From: Lytechinus variegatus | Taxonomy: Eukaryota > Echinodermata > Echinoidea > Temnopleuroida > Toxopneustidae | Assembly: GCF_018143015.1 (NCBI RefSeq) | Contig: NC_054746.1 | Location: 24,132,464 to 24,196,463 of the forward strand | Reading direction: 5' to 3' | Length of the DNA stretch: 64,000 nt | In this document: positions 51,701 through 60,934 of the stretch, in pieces | How positions within the stretch are numbered: position 1 is the stretch's first letter | How the letters are laid out: each line of letters opens with the position of its first letter | Translations under genes and position numbers: made by a program | Notes under the pieces: generated by a model | What the model saw: only the letters and a program-made list of their open reading frames with translations | Databases searched by the model: none | Told to the model about the DNA's origin: nothing

Positions 51701-54700
51701 ATAGAAAATTATTGTGTGTACAACACAGCACAGTGCCAGTCATGGAAAGTTCATTGACCTTCGACCTTAATCAAATTCAATTCACATTCGAACTTGACCT
51801 GCACCTTCAAGAGATGGACCTCTTGTATGAATTTGGCAATCCTACCTCGAAGATATAAAAATTTATTATGTGTACAACACAGCACAGTGCCAGTCATGGA
51901 AAGTTCATTGACCTTTGACCTTCATCAAATTCAACTCACGTTTGAACTTGACCTGCACCTTCAAAAGATGGACCTCATGCATGAATTTGGCAATCCTACC
52001 GCGAAGATATAGAAAGTTATTGTGTGTACAGCCATGGCTAGTAGGTCCATGGTACAGCTCACAGTGCAAGTCATGGAAAGTTCACTGACCTTTGACCTTA
52101 TTCAAATTCGGCTCACATTTGAACTTGACCTGCACCTTCAAGAGATGGACCTCTGTTATGAATTTGGCGATCTTACCTCGAAGCTATAGAAAGTTATTGG
52201 GTGTACAACACGGCACAGTGTCAGTCATGGAAAGTTCATTGACCTTTGACCCTCTTCAAATTCGACTCATATTCGAACTTGACTTGTGCCTTCAGGAGAT
52301 GGACCTCTGGTATAAATTTGGTGATCCCACCTCGAAGATATAGAAAGTTATTATGTGTACAACATACCACAGTGCCAGTCATGGAAAGTTCATTGACCTT
52401 ATTCAAATTCCACTCATATTCGAACTTGACCTGTGCCTTCAGGAGACGAACCTCTGGTATGAATTTGGTGATCCCACCTCGAAGCTATAGAAAGTTATTG
52501 GGTGTACAACACAATTGTGCCAGTCATGGAAAGTTCATTGACCTTTGACCTTATTCAAATTCGACTCATATTCGAACTTCACCTGTGCCTTCAGGAGATG
52601 GACCTCTGGTATGAATTTGGTGATCCCACCTCGAAGCTATAGAAAATTATTGGGTGTACAATTGTTGACGACGCCGACACCGGAAATAGTGATACCTATG
52701 TCTCGCTCCGCTATGCAGGCGAGACAAAAATGGCTCTGGCATCTTAAAAAAAAATGGCTCTCATGAATTATGGGATGTGTGTGAGGGTATGCACTGTTGG
52801 GTTTTTTCTTTTTTGGGGGGGTGTAACAATATGCAATTAAAGACAGCAAAATAAACAAGTCTTTTTTCTATTTTTCTTTATATTTTGGGACCAGTAAATT
52901 TTAGGTTCAGTTAAGTAAAACATTGAAAAACTGTGTATGTACTGGTCTGACATGATCAGGTCGGACCAGTAGAAAAAAGGGTTTAGTGTGGAGCCCTGAG
53001 TCAAAGTATTTGATTCAATGAAGGAAACAGTTGAACATTAGGAAGAATAAAGAAAGGATGTTGTGGCTAAAGTTGACAAGTTATCAAGAAGGAGTTGATT
53101 TAATTCTGAATGATACTGCAAAAGGATGAAAAATCGGGCCAAATGAGTGAAAGCGGCAAGTGTATTACTTTTAACCATTTGTAATTATAAGTGTGACTCT
53201 CCAGATAATGTGAGCGATGTGAATTTCTAACAGAATAATTACTTAAAGAAGTAATTTCTTAATATCATCTTGGATGATTCTAACAGTGAATTTATTCACC
53301 AATCAACTTGACACTATTGTAATTACTGCTGTTGAAAAGAAGTTGGGTGAAATCATTATAAATATCAAAACTATCCAGAGCAATTTCTTTGATGTCAAAT
53401 CTAAGTTAGATGTGAAAGAATAGCAGGTATCTAGGCTCAACAAGGCATTAGACGGACACAAAGAAACCATCTATAGCTCAATCCTCACATGTGATATGTA
53501 CGACTCACTTCATTTCCAGCTATTGCCATGTTCACATCAGAAAGTTAATCACCAGCACTTATACAAGCTGATCTACAGTGCGTCCCAGAAAAAACAAAAC
53601 TGAGATTAAGCGATGATTTATCATAACTTAATCACAAAGACAATAGACAAATAACCTACCAATGTAAAGCTTAGAATCTCCTCTTTCATCTGTATTACTT
53701 ATTATTCCCCATTCACGCACGAGTGAGCAAAAACAATTTGAAGAAAGGATACCAAAAACTCATTTGGCGGGGGGTATCTTAATTTCAAAAAGGAACTCAC
53801 ATGCCTAAAAAGTTCAATATCTGCTTTTATTTGATACCTTAATCACAAAATATGGTCAAGAAGTAAAAAAATTATGTTCCCTCGAAACAATGCTTGTGTT
53901 TCCATAATTTCATTAAATAATCATGTTTTCACTGGTTTCCCACAGACATGACAGGAGCTATCGCATGGTTAAAAAAAGACTTAATGCATGGCTGATCGTC
54001 ATTACAACGGAGTGTCAAGTGAGTTTGAACGCTAGCCTGTAGAACCTCTTAATTTTATGAAATTATTGAAATTCAAGCCTTATTACAAATAACCAGAATG
54101 TTATTTCTTGATCATTTTCTGTAATTGAGGTATCAAATTAAAGAACAGATACTGAACTTTTTAAAAATGTGGTTTTCTTTTCAAAACCGAGATACAGGTA
54201 CAGCCCGCAAAATGACTTTTTGGTATCCATTCTTCAAATTGTTTTTTCTCACTCATGCGTGAATGAGAAATAATCTAAGTAATTTCAGCTGAAAGAGGAG
54301 ATTCTAAGCTTTACAATGGTAGGTCATTTGTCTATTGTAATTAAGTTATGATAAATCATCGACGAATCTTGGTTTTGTTTTTTGTGGGACGCACTGTACA
54401 GCTTACTTATCAAGTCAGTTTACAGCCAACTTCACTCTATATGCATTCGCTATCAAGACAGGAAGTTCAACCTGCTTTGAGGAGTTAACGCCTGCCTCAG
54501 AAGGACTGACCACAGGACCAAGTTAAGTAGAATTCTTGTCCATATATATAATTATAGTTAGGGTTACTACAATATATGTTTGAATCGTTCCATTTACTAA
54601 TTTTAAACATCACAAAGATTTTAAAATGAATCTATTTAGTTACTTCCACCTGAATAATAATTCTTGCAAATCTAACACAAAAGAAAATAAATTCATTTCA

Positions 54701-57700
54701 ACTTGATCACTTTGATGTTTAGAGAGTCAGAATCAAATTAAAAGCATAAACCTTAAGAAGAAAGGACATGTAGTTACATCTGCTGATGATCATTTTTCAA
54801 TTACATATCAGAAGTTTACTATTTTGGAATAGTTTATAAGGAAAAAAGGTATTCAAGTTCATGGAGTAAAATACAGGAGTTGCCCGATGAAAACACAGAT
54901 GCATTGGTCATCAATCCAGCTCATAAGCTATGGGTAAGTTAAAGATGGATGAAAAGGATGGCTCCTGCAGAGTTTGTTCCCCTTGAAGAAAAAAAGACCC
55001 AAAGTGGCACAGATCAAATGATCTCCCTTGTCCAATCAATGATACTTTCTATATTTTGTGTTCTTTCACAGTTTGGAAAAATCTCAAAAAACAGTAATCT
55101 TCATCTATGAAGATCTGACCTGATCAAATGAGTCATTGTATCACAAGGTTTGGAAGCACAAGAATGTCTCATGCTAACTGGATATTGATTGAAAGAATGT
55201 TCACTCCAGTACATTATGAAGAACACCATCAAACACAATAATGATTTTAGCTAGACATTAATCCAAGTTGATGTTTATATAAATTACAACAGGCCTGTAA
55301 AACATCTATACCTCTCTGTGTTAATGTTGATTCCAGGTTAACATGGTATAATCATGCTAACTAGTCCCAACTAGTAGCATCTTTAGTTATAATTGGAGTT
55401 ACAATTAAATTTATGATGTTGCCTCAGATGATTTTCTCTGTATATCAAGAGCATGAGGTAATGCCTTCCAATCCAAATATATTAGAACTTAATATTCATT
55501 TTTAACACAGTTGATTATCGCTGGCAAAATATAGCTAAAACACAATAGAACACTGAATCTAAAAACTCATTATGTGTACGTTCATTATGAGCTGCAACTC
55601 CATGAGCAGTGAAGGTGTGCTTGAAAGTAAAGGCTTTCATTGATGTCTGTCTATGAAATGCAGGCATTTAGGTACCAACATTTTGGTCAGTAAAGTATGA
55701 TTAACTTCTCATTATCAACAATATTTTGGTCACATACATGTACATGTACTCTTACTGCAATATATATCGACATAATCATAAAACCATTATCGAAGACGAA
55801 TGTTCAATATTTTTTCAATATCCCATAATTTTGATAATATCGACATATCGCCCAGCAATAATACAAACTCGTCCTCCTGTATCTTTCTTATTCTGGAACA
55901 TAATTCGCCTCAGTGAAAGTTTTGAATATCATAGATTTAAACTGAATGAATATTGCACTTTTTATGTTTTCTTGAAAAACAAAGTCTCTTGTCTCATTTC
56001 CTAATGAACTATTTTCTATCAAATAATCAGCACATGTATGATAAAGTGATTAAACAACAAGAAATTCTCAAAATATCCACATCCCACGTTGCAATATTTC
56101 CCTCTGTAAAACTAACATTTAAAGACCAGTGATTTGGGAATCGATTTCATCTTTTTTGTTTTTTAAGGACATATAATATTTTCATCTGATTTCACACCAG
56201 ATTTTTTTCTTTCTCTTTCCAGATTAGTTTCAATGTCTTTTCTTTTCTTTTTTAACTTACAGTTACCAGTCTTGGTGACTGCCTGGTAAAGTAGAGGCAT
56301 TGACTTGGCACGCTGGTGGTATTTAATATCACTGGTGATACTTAGCCTTACCAGACATGACCAATCATACTGAAACAACAAGATGTCCTGACAGTTCCAG
56401 CAGCTGGAGAGGGAGGGTTCCCGGGACCAAAGCGCTCAACCCACCGCCGCCCGTCCCAAGTCGGGGGCAGCTGCTAGGGAACATGTTAGAAAGACACAGG
56501 ATAGAGCATTAACCTGGGCTTGATGATCTCAACAACATCGAGGCTGTGCGTGTTCCTAACCAACACTGATGCAGATCAAGCCAGGAAGCGGCCAGACCAG
56601 GCCATGGTTTTTCAATCATTATTTATGGTTTTTATATACACATGAAATGTATATTTTTAGTTTATTGGTTGGCCTCCTTCATGGTTTCAGTCATTACATT
56701 TACCTTCCTCATATTATATACATCAGCACTTGTTATGCACTTGTCTGTTTCTGTGTATTTTCATCTATTGAGGAGAAATAAAATGGACTTGAATAGATTG
56801 AAATTAGCAAATCTTTAACTTTGTAACTCCTTGTAAAATAGAATTTATTTTTCTCTGTACCTTAGTTGAAGAAGATGCAGCTTGTTGTTTGGCCACTTTC
56901 TGTTTTAACTCTCTATTCTCTTCTTGGAGTGAAGCCACCTCAACTTTCAGCTTGGAATAACTGTAAATGGAAATATAAATACATGTACACAGAGATCTTT
57001 AATGCAGTTCCATCACTGCAAGTTTGTGTCCCAACTTACTTAACTAAGCTACAAAAGAGCAAGTCTTCAAGAGTGTAACAAAAAACACCAGAAGTCTCAA
57101 AGGGGGTACAAACTTATTTTAAAACAGAAATAGATGTTTAATCTATTTCTACCAGGACAGTGACATGGAATGTACTTCCCAAAAACATCCTTGATGCCCC
57201 TTCATTGGAGGCCTTCAGGGGAGGCACTTCCAACCAACATCTAAACCAAGAACTAGATTTTTACTTGCACACACATCACAACGTTTTAAAAGCACCAACA
57301 AGTGTGCACTGCAGATGAGTACCCAAGATATTTCCTTAGCACTACATCCTGACTTATGGATCCTGCTGAGTATGTTGTAGACTAAACAAAAGTAAGAGAA
57401 ATCAATTAAAAAGAAATGCCTGATGAAATTGTCACCTCTCTCATAAATTTTGACTTTCATAGCAAAGATGATCAATCATTCATAAGATCTAAGAGTTTGG
57501 AAAAATATTCCAAGAATCAGTGGAATATTTTCCCAAACTCTTAGAATTTCTGAGCCATCAAATATAATATCAATATTTATGCTGTTTGGCCTGCGACCAA
57601 TCGCATGCAATGTTTTGAAATCGGCTGTGAATAATGCATGTGAGGAATTAGATACTGGCCCAAAATCACCAATTTTGAGGATAACCGGAGGATGGACACG

Positions 57701-59547
57701 GAGTGAAATAGAGGGGTAGATTAACTACGATATCAAGCTAATTTCTTTCTCGTTATATTTTTTACTTTAATTTTTACAATAAACTTTTTGATCCCACCTT
57801 TGTCACTCAGAATATCAGATCGAGTTCACGGTCCCAAATTTCGGATAGGTGGAGCGTAGTGTAGCGGTAGTGAAGTGGAGTGGAGCCTGCACAAACTTTG
57901 CTCGAGGTAGCTCTGAGTCTGACTACCTTGGGCAAACTTCGTGCATGCTCCACTCCACTTCACTACCGCTACACTACACTTCACCTACCCGAACTTCGGA
58001 CCGTTGAACCAGTTCGGATATACTGAGTGACAAAGGTGGGATCAAATGGTGGTTTATTGTAGAAATTGTAGAAAAAAAAGATAACGAGAATGAAAATAGC
58101 TTTATTTCTTACTCTTCACCCTTATTTCACTCCGTGTCCATCCTCTGGTTATCCTCAAAATTGGTGATTATGGGCCAATATCTTTTTCCTCGCATGTAAT
58201 TTTCACGGCCGATTTCAAAATATCGCATAGTACGCTCCAACGCACTTAGACCAAAAGCTTCAGTCTGTTTTGTTGGTTGTTCAGCTGAACTCCGTTGGCT
58301 TCACTCACCAAATACAGAGACCGAAGTTCTAGCGCGATCTATACAGGGGACTCAATGGCCATATGTTTATGTACTTAAGATCAGATAAAAGGGGAAAGTG
58401 AATTTGCGCGACAGCCGAGGTAAGTCACTGTTTTTGTTCCTTTCAACTTCATTTTTCTCTGTTTTTTGGCAATTAATGCCAAGAGGGAATATAAATTTGC
58501 ATTTTGGTCGCGTTAATTTTCAAAATTTTTATTCATTAAAGACAAAAATTGAAGAGCCCTGACGGCTGACGGGGGGATTTTGCATTGCAATTCCCCTAAT
58601 GGTGGCTGCACAATAGCGAGCCGTCTGTGTACGAGGAGAAATTTAAAAAAAATGTTAAAAAACTCCTCGAAACAGCAGTAGAGGCGCACGGCCAATATGG
58701 GAGACTCTCTCCAATAGGGGAGACAATCTCCCACATTGGAGACTTGCTTTGCAAAAGGACAAAAGAAACAACACCAACAAAAGCATGATTTTTTCCACCC
58801 AAAATTTTGTCTCACTGAGGTCAGAAGCCCATTTGTTTTGTGTGTGATTGACAACAAAAATCCTTATCAAAACAAAAGTAGACGGTGAATTTTTAAAGTA
58901 GACGGTGAAAAGGGGTAATTTTTCATGAGGAATCTGCTTATCACATTTTTATTTGCCGCCAAGGTAATCCTTTTGCCGCAAATGTAAACAAAGGAAATTG
59001 GTCTCCAAAACTGGAGACTGTCTCTGAAATTGGATACCCAAATTCTTCACAAAAGTCTCTGATATTGGAGATAATCTCCCACATTGGAGACAGTCTCCAA
59101 TATTGGCCGTGCGCCTCTACTGAACAGACGGCTGCCATGCCAGCTGTCTACAACGCACTCAGCAAAAGTTAATACTACTACTAGTACTACTAGTACTAGA
59201 AAATTTACAAGAGCTAGAGAAGATACCAAAATTTTCGGAATATCGATTTTATTGTAACTCTAACGATACAAGTAATTTCTCTTGCCTCTACCGGGCTTTA
59301 GTCTAGACAATTTTCAGAATACGTACGGCCCCGGGACAGCGCCGGAAAAAAGGGGCAGCCATAGCGCACGGCCAGCCCCGGCCGGGCGCCGGCCAGGCGG
59401 CTGTGCAGTGTGCGTGTAGACTGCAATTTATAGTTTCTATTTCTATTAGTACCTCAGAGTTGGTTGTTTTTCTGTCACATTCAGTGGAGGCCGTGCTTTT
59501 CGTTTCGTCTGAAAGTTAGGTTGAGGTATGTGCGAATGACGATTCAT
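27708..59547 (-). CDS. knstrn: Gene 2: small coiled-coil protein, kinastrin/SKAP-like (8 exons)
   Basis: Coding join on the minus strand: 59547-59453, 56960-56861, 51169-51094, 48487-48439, 33846-33803, 33038-32977, 31766-31692, 27770-27708, predicted 187 aa. All introns are GT-AG and the phases match at every junction (2,0,1,2,1,0,0). Residues 1-32 are basic and Pro-rich with an SxIP motif; the rest is almost continuous coiled coil with a break at SGINP. From memory, the order (coiled coil, LE..L.VLE.SG[IL][ND]P, second helix with LREKLDEN) matches vertebrate KNSTRN, a spindle and kinetochore microtubule protein. The human protein is about 316 aa and has a longer N-terminus, so this would be a short form or be missing an exon. 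Function is inferred from resemblance; a generic coiled-coil protein is the alternative. Confidence 0.65.
28455..28585. repeat. Hairpin element
   Basis: acaaataatgaat ... ggacagaatacttcat ... gtgaaagatgaaat on the left is mirrored by atttcatctttcac ... atgaagtattccgtcc ... attcattatttg on the right, with the centre near atgatcat. Confidence 0.85.
29859..30523. repeat. Short-TIR element with about 160-bp tandem repeats
   Basis: Termini gtgcctcgcccac (left) and gtgggcgaggca (right) are inverse complements. Inside are three diverged units, each with gagtcttgca, gaaaatgacctttgacc and caagtccatctacc. Non-coding; found in gene 2 intron 7. Confidence 0.75.
31692..31766 (-). CDS. knstrn: Gene 2 exon 7: C-terminal coiled coil
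   Basis: 75 nt, phase 0 on both sides; acceptor TTGCTATCAAG, donor AAG|GTTTGT (weaker). It encodes AQAQILREKLDENMDVWHNN then AQDMK. The LREKLDEN part aligns by eye with the LQEELKLFNE region of human kinastrin. Confidence 0.65.
32262..32865. repeat. MITE family A copy, gene 2 intron 6
   Basis: The left end is ttaatggtcaagtccacctc and the right end ggggtggacttgtcctttaa. The halves are inverse complements. Short open frames inside it are repeat artefacts. Confidence 0.9.
32977..33038 (-). CDS. knstrn: Gene 2 exon 6: helix after the GINP turn
   Basis: 62 nt, phase 1 in and phase 0 out; acceptor TTATCCTAG, donor GCG|GTGAGT. It encodes TLAALEKDQGRRRQVFSEAA after a junction Val, a charged helix. 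Confidence 0.65.
33803..33846 (-). CDS. knstrn: Gene 2 exon 5: conserved LE-x-SGINP segment
   Basis: 44 nt, phase 2 in and phase 1 out; acceptor TTTCTTACAG, donor CAG|GTATGA. It encodes RNVEEVLEKSGINP after a junction Leu. This segment most resembles kinastrin, where a Gly-Leu-Asp-Pro turn follows a helix in the same position. Confidence 0.65.
34401..35395. repeat. Mariner-like non-autonomous element, TA-flanked
   Basis: TIRs begin cagtgcgtatcaaaaaaaag and end with the exact inverse complement cttttttttgatacgcactg. TA duplications sit immediately outside (34399-34400 and 35396-35397), as in Tc1/mariner insertion. 995 bp without a transposase frame. In gene 2 intron 4. Confidence 0.85.
35703..36274. 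repeat. MITE family A copy, gene 2 intron 4
   Basis: Ends ttaaaggacaagtccaactc and tgtgggcttgtcctttaaa, with the shared inner palindrome. More diverged than the 14.2 and 44.2 kb copies. Confidence 0.85.
38917..39780. repeat. TIR element with internal GGGGTAAGTTGAGCC copies
   Basis: taggggaaggcggggtaagt on the left pairs with acttaccccgccttccccta on the right. The word ggggtaagttgagcca and its complement ggctcaacttacccc recur inside as subterminal repeats, which often serve as transposase binding sites. Non-coding. Confidence 0.8.
39943..40420. repeat. Direct duplication, period about 230 bp
   Basis: ttttagtaaatatcaatgtg near 39965 and its near copy near 40195 start matching blocks. Both are followed by ggtgcagtgc, gaaagtcactgt and gatgagt...ttctcagcgtttt. 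Confidence 0.75.
41398..41792. repeat. MITE with TTATACCC termini
   Basis: ttatacccctttcataaacc and ggtttatgataagggtataa are inverse complements with one or two changes. Inside, gcggctaat and attatccgc recur in both orientations. About 395 bp, locally GC-richer than its surroundings. Confidence 0.8.
44191..44808. repeat. MITE family A copy, gene 2 intron 4
   Basis: Ends ttaaaggacaagtccacccc and gaggtggacttgacctttaa, flanked by A/T. Non-coding; an internal plus-strand frame (44613-44801) also occurs in other copies and is an artefact. Confidence 0.9.
44810..48438. other. Gene 2 intron 4, right part
   Basis: AT-rich intron with a run of about 16 G near 47111 and no other recognised element. 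Confidence 0.5.
48439..48487 (-). CDS. knstrn: Gene 2 exon 4: coiled coil
   Basis: 49 nt, phase 1 in and phase 2 out; acceptor TTGTGCTCAG, donor ACT|GTGAGT. It encodes TVSQCQQESLGLETK after a junction Asp. The intron that follows is about 14.6 kb, the longest here, and is full of transposons. Confidence 0.65.
49131..49745. repeat. MITE family B (TTTAAAGGGGCACTCCAGG)
   Basis: ttaaaggggcactccaggtt on the left and aagcctggaatacccctttа-like right end are inverse complements with changes. Inner words (gaaaatttcatcaaa, cataactttgtcatt) echo family A, so the two families look related. In gene 2 intron 3. Confidence 0.75.
49904..50131 (-). mobile_element. tRNA-derived SINE, full-length copy in gene 2 intron 3
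   Basis: On the minus strand the head CCGGGCATGGTTGCTCAGTG (box A) and GTTTGATCC (box B) is followed by about 150 bp of body and a tail with TGGCTACCCTGGGTAAATAA. Same family as 21311-21447. Confidence 0.8.
50814..50954. repeat. Hairpin, arms about 67 bp
   Basis: ttaacatctctttcatt ... ggttcatgttcttgatacag ... ttaattgtat is mirrored by atacaattaa ... ctgtgtcaagaacatgaacc ... aaagagatgttaa, around attattt. Only one or two mismatches, hence recent. Confidence 0.9.
51094..51169 (-). CDS. knstrn: Gene 2 exon 3: coiled coil
   Basis: 76 nt, phase 0 in and phase 1 out; acceptor TACTGTTACAG, donor GAG|GTAAGT. It encodes TAISELQKENRELKQRLEDE followed by ERQHR. The ENRELKQ block repeats that of exon 2, suggesting internal duplication of a coiled-coil exon. 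Confidence 0.75.
51533..52727. repeat. Short-TIR element with about 154-bp tandem repeats, gene 2 intron 2
   Basis: Termini tgtctcacctg (51534) and caggcgagaca (ending 52726) are inverse complements with one change. Inside, about six units start at gtgccagtcatgg near 51733, 51887, 52064, 52219, 52372 and 52517. Each holds tcattgacctttgacc and ttcgaacttgacctg. Open frames in the array are by-products of its periodicity. Confidence 0.8.
53307..53480 (+). pseudogene. LINE ORF1-like coiled-coil remnant
   Basis: The frame gives LDTIVITAVEKKLGEIIINI, then KTIQSNFFDVKSKLDVKE, a stop, and QVSRLNKALDGHKETI in the same frame. This pattern (VxKKLG..I, FDVKSKLD.KE, QVSRL.KA) resembles the coiled-coil region of L1-type ORF1 proteins from memory. 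It is short and broken by a stop. Confidence 0.3.
53576..54396. repeat. Mariner-like non-autonomous element with long TIRs
   Basis: cagtgcgtcccagaaaaaac and the inverse gttttttgtgggacgcactg form the ends, and TA flanks both sides (53574-53575, 54397-54398). The TIRs extend about 130 bp (atgatttatcataactta / taagttatgataaatcat). No transposase frame in 821 bp. Gene 2 intron 2. Confidence 0.85.
54398..56380. other. Gene 2 intron 2, unassigned part
   Basis: AT-rich sequence with no supported gene or clear repeat. Confidence 0.5.
56380..56600. other. GC-rich island unlike its surroundings
   Basis: Local GC-rich segment (gttcccgggaccaaagcg, ccaccgccgcccgtcccaag) within AT-rich intron DNA. It may be an inserted retroelement fragment; I recognise no coding motif. 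Confidence 0.3.
56861..56960 (-). CDS. knstrn: Gene 2 exon 2: coiled coil
   Basis: 100 nt, phase 2 in and phase 0 out; acceptor CCATTTACAG, donor AAG|GTACAG. It encodes YSKLKVEVASLQEENRELKQ and then KVAKQQAASSSTK, with heptad spacing of Leu/Val and the ENRELKQ pattern of dimeric coiled coils. Confidence 0.75.
57154..57318 (+). pseudogene. LINE reverse-transcriptase C-terminal fragment
   Basis: The frame reads RTVTWNVLPKNILDAPSLEA followed by FRGG. It matches the W-N-x-L-P...A-x-S-L-x-x-F end of many non-LTR retrotransposon reverse transcriptases. Only the last piece is present, consistent with a 5'-truncated insertion. Gene 2 intron 1. Confidence 0.5.
57600..58230. repeat. Long palindromic element, arms about 310 bp
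   Basis: tttgaaatcggctgtgaa, ggatggacacggagtgaaat, gatcccacctttgtcactca and tagcggtagtgaagtggagt on the left all reappear inverted on the right. The centre is near 57915 (ctctgagtctgac). Arms differ by scattered changes. Non-coding foldback element. Confidence 0.9.
58676..59122. repeat. TIR element with GGAGACTNTCTCC motifs
   Basis: cagtagaggcgcacggccaa (left) and ttggccgtgcgcctctactg (right) are exact inverse complements. Words such as ggagacagtctcc and ggagacaatctcc recur inside. Outside both ends, ccgtctgt/acagacgg continue the inversion after a small insertion on the left. Confidence 0.85.
59320..59405. other. GC-rich patch just after gene 2 exon 1
   Basis: Contains gccccgggacagcgccgg and ccccggccgggcgccggcca, the most GC-rich and CpG-rich stretch here, about 50-130 bp into intron 1. 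Its position near the start of transcription suits a promoter-proximal element, but it may also be repeat-derived. Confidence 0.3.
59453..59547 (-). CDS. knstrn: Gene 2 exon 1: start, SxIP motif, basic region
   Basis: The ATG at 59547 (context ACAACAATGA) opens MNRHSHIPQPNFQTKRKARP. S-H-I-P at residues 5-8 fits the SxIP motif that binds EB-family microtubule plus-end proteins, and a basic patch TKRKAR lies near it, as such motifs usually need. The donor is GAG|GTACTA in phase 2. A 5' UTR reads upstream, but no promoter motif is obvious. Confidence 0.65.
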
Positions 59548-59887
59548 TGTTGTTTTTGATGTCTCAGAATCTTGCTTCGCTCACTGTTTTGGCCGTACCA
59601 GTCAATTTGAATGAACCGCTGCAGCTGCTAGTACTACACCGTCTACAGAACAAATAAGGAATGAAAAAAAACTCACTTTTGTCGTACACTGGCATGATCT
59701 GAAGGCTGGGCTCCATTGCATAAATGTTTCTATTATGGTAACTTTGCCATCCAATGGTAAATAGAAGGCAGTAATGCATGATAATGGGCTAGCAGAAAAG
59801 CTGAATTGAAAAAAAAAGGAAAGGGAAAAGAAATAGAGAATTTTGCCGACAATAGAGAATAAATTTAAGGATCTAGGCAGGGTAACA

Positions 59888-60914
59888 GGGGCCCGTTTCT
59901 CAACACCGTCATAAGTCTAACTTCTTGACTAAATCGGAGATAGTGAGCTACTTGTCCGCTAACCGTTTCACGAAGCCCTCTATACCAAGATCGTGTACAA
60001 CAACCTCACTAAATATTTATGACACCTCCGAACCTGTCACAACTTTTTTTCTTAATGACGTAGTGGCATCACGTGGGTAGACTATGACATGCAAAAGTGC
60101 CTAGAAATGAGAAAATTAATCTTACGTAATCAATCAAAGATGTTGAAATTACATAAAAAACAAGTTGGATAATGCATTCTATGATCATTGTAATACAAAG
60201 AATCTACAAAAACTGTTGGTAATACTCCACAAAACCATTCATTTTGAAATAGTAAAATAATTTATTTGATAAAGATTCTACCACGTCAGGCCATCCATAA
60301 ATGGACTCGTATTTGTCGTTTTCAGACCCCTATTAACATTTTGATAAATTCTATCTCTAATTTATGCATAGAATTTGTCAAATAGTAAGTTTCAGTATCT
60401 AAGATTTAGAAGAAAATTGTTAAATTATATTTTGATGATGTTTGGAATCGTAAAATACCGTATAATTATCATCATTTTACAATGAAAACCGTTTTGGTTT
60501 TACTTTCGTAAACTATTAAAATTGGATATCCCGGGGTACCCAAATCAACGTCCACATGTGATTTTTTAGTCACGAGATCAATTATTCATAATTCCATTTT
60601 CTCAGCAATTGAATGCTCAAGTTTTCATGGTCTAAGTATGTATGGTGTATAATATACCTGTGCTATTATTCTTAAAAGATGAAATTCCTAATTCATCACA
60701 ATATTTGCAATTTTGTTATAACTTTTCTTTTTGAAAATTATGCTAATTTGTGACTAAGGCTACGTCTCGTCTGCTCTTTTTACCGATAATATCGATATCA
60801 AGGTATTTTAGTTAGGAAGCCTTTCGAGGAACGGGTTTAGTAAGATTGGAACTAACTCCGTGGTTGGTAGATAAAAATATGACTAACTTGTCCAGGTGTT
60901 GAGAAACGGGCCCC
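59888..60914. repeat. TIR element GGGGCCCGTTTCTCAACACC, upstream of gene 2
   Basis: Exact 20-bp inverted termini (ggggcccgtttctcaacacc / ggtgttgagaaacgggcccc), followed by partly inverted subterminal blocks with gactaac/gtctaac and gttagt. 1,027 bp, non-coding, with an AT-rich middle. It lies about 340 bp upstream of the gene 2 start codon. Confidence 0.85.
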
Positions 60915-60934
60915 GGGGGTACCATTCGAAACCA

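Noticed and set aside
51794..52766. Overlapping plus-strand open frames with repeated FKFDSYSNLTCAFRRWTSG-like peptides
   Set aside because: The frames follow the 154-bp minisatellite. They shift from unit to unit with indels and end in unrelated DNA, and there is no splice or domain support.
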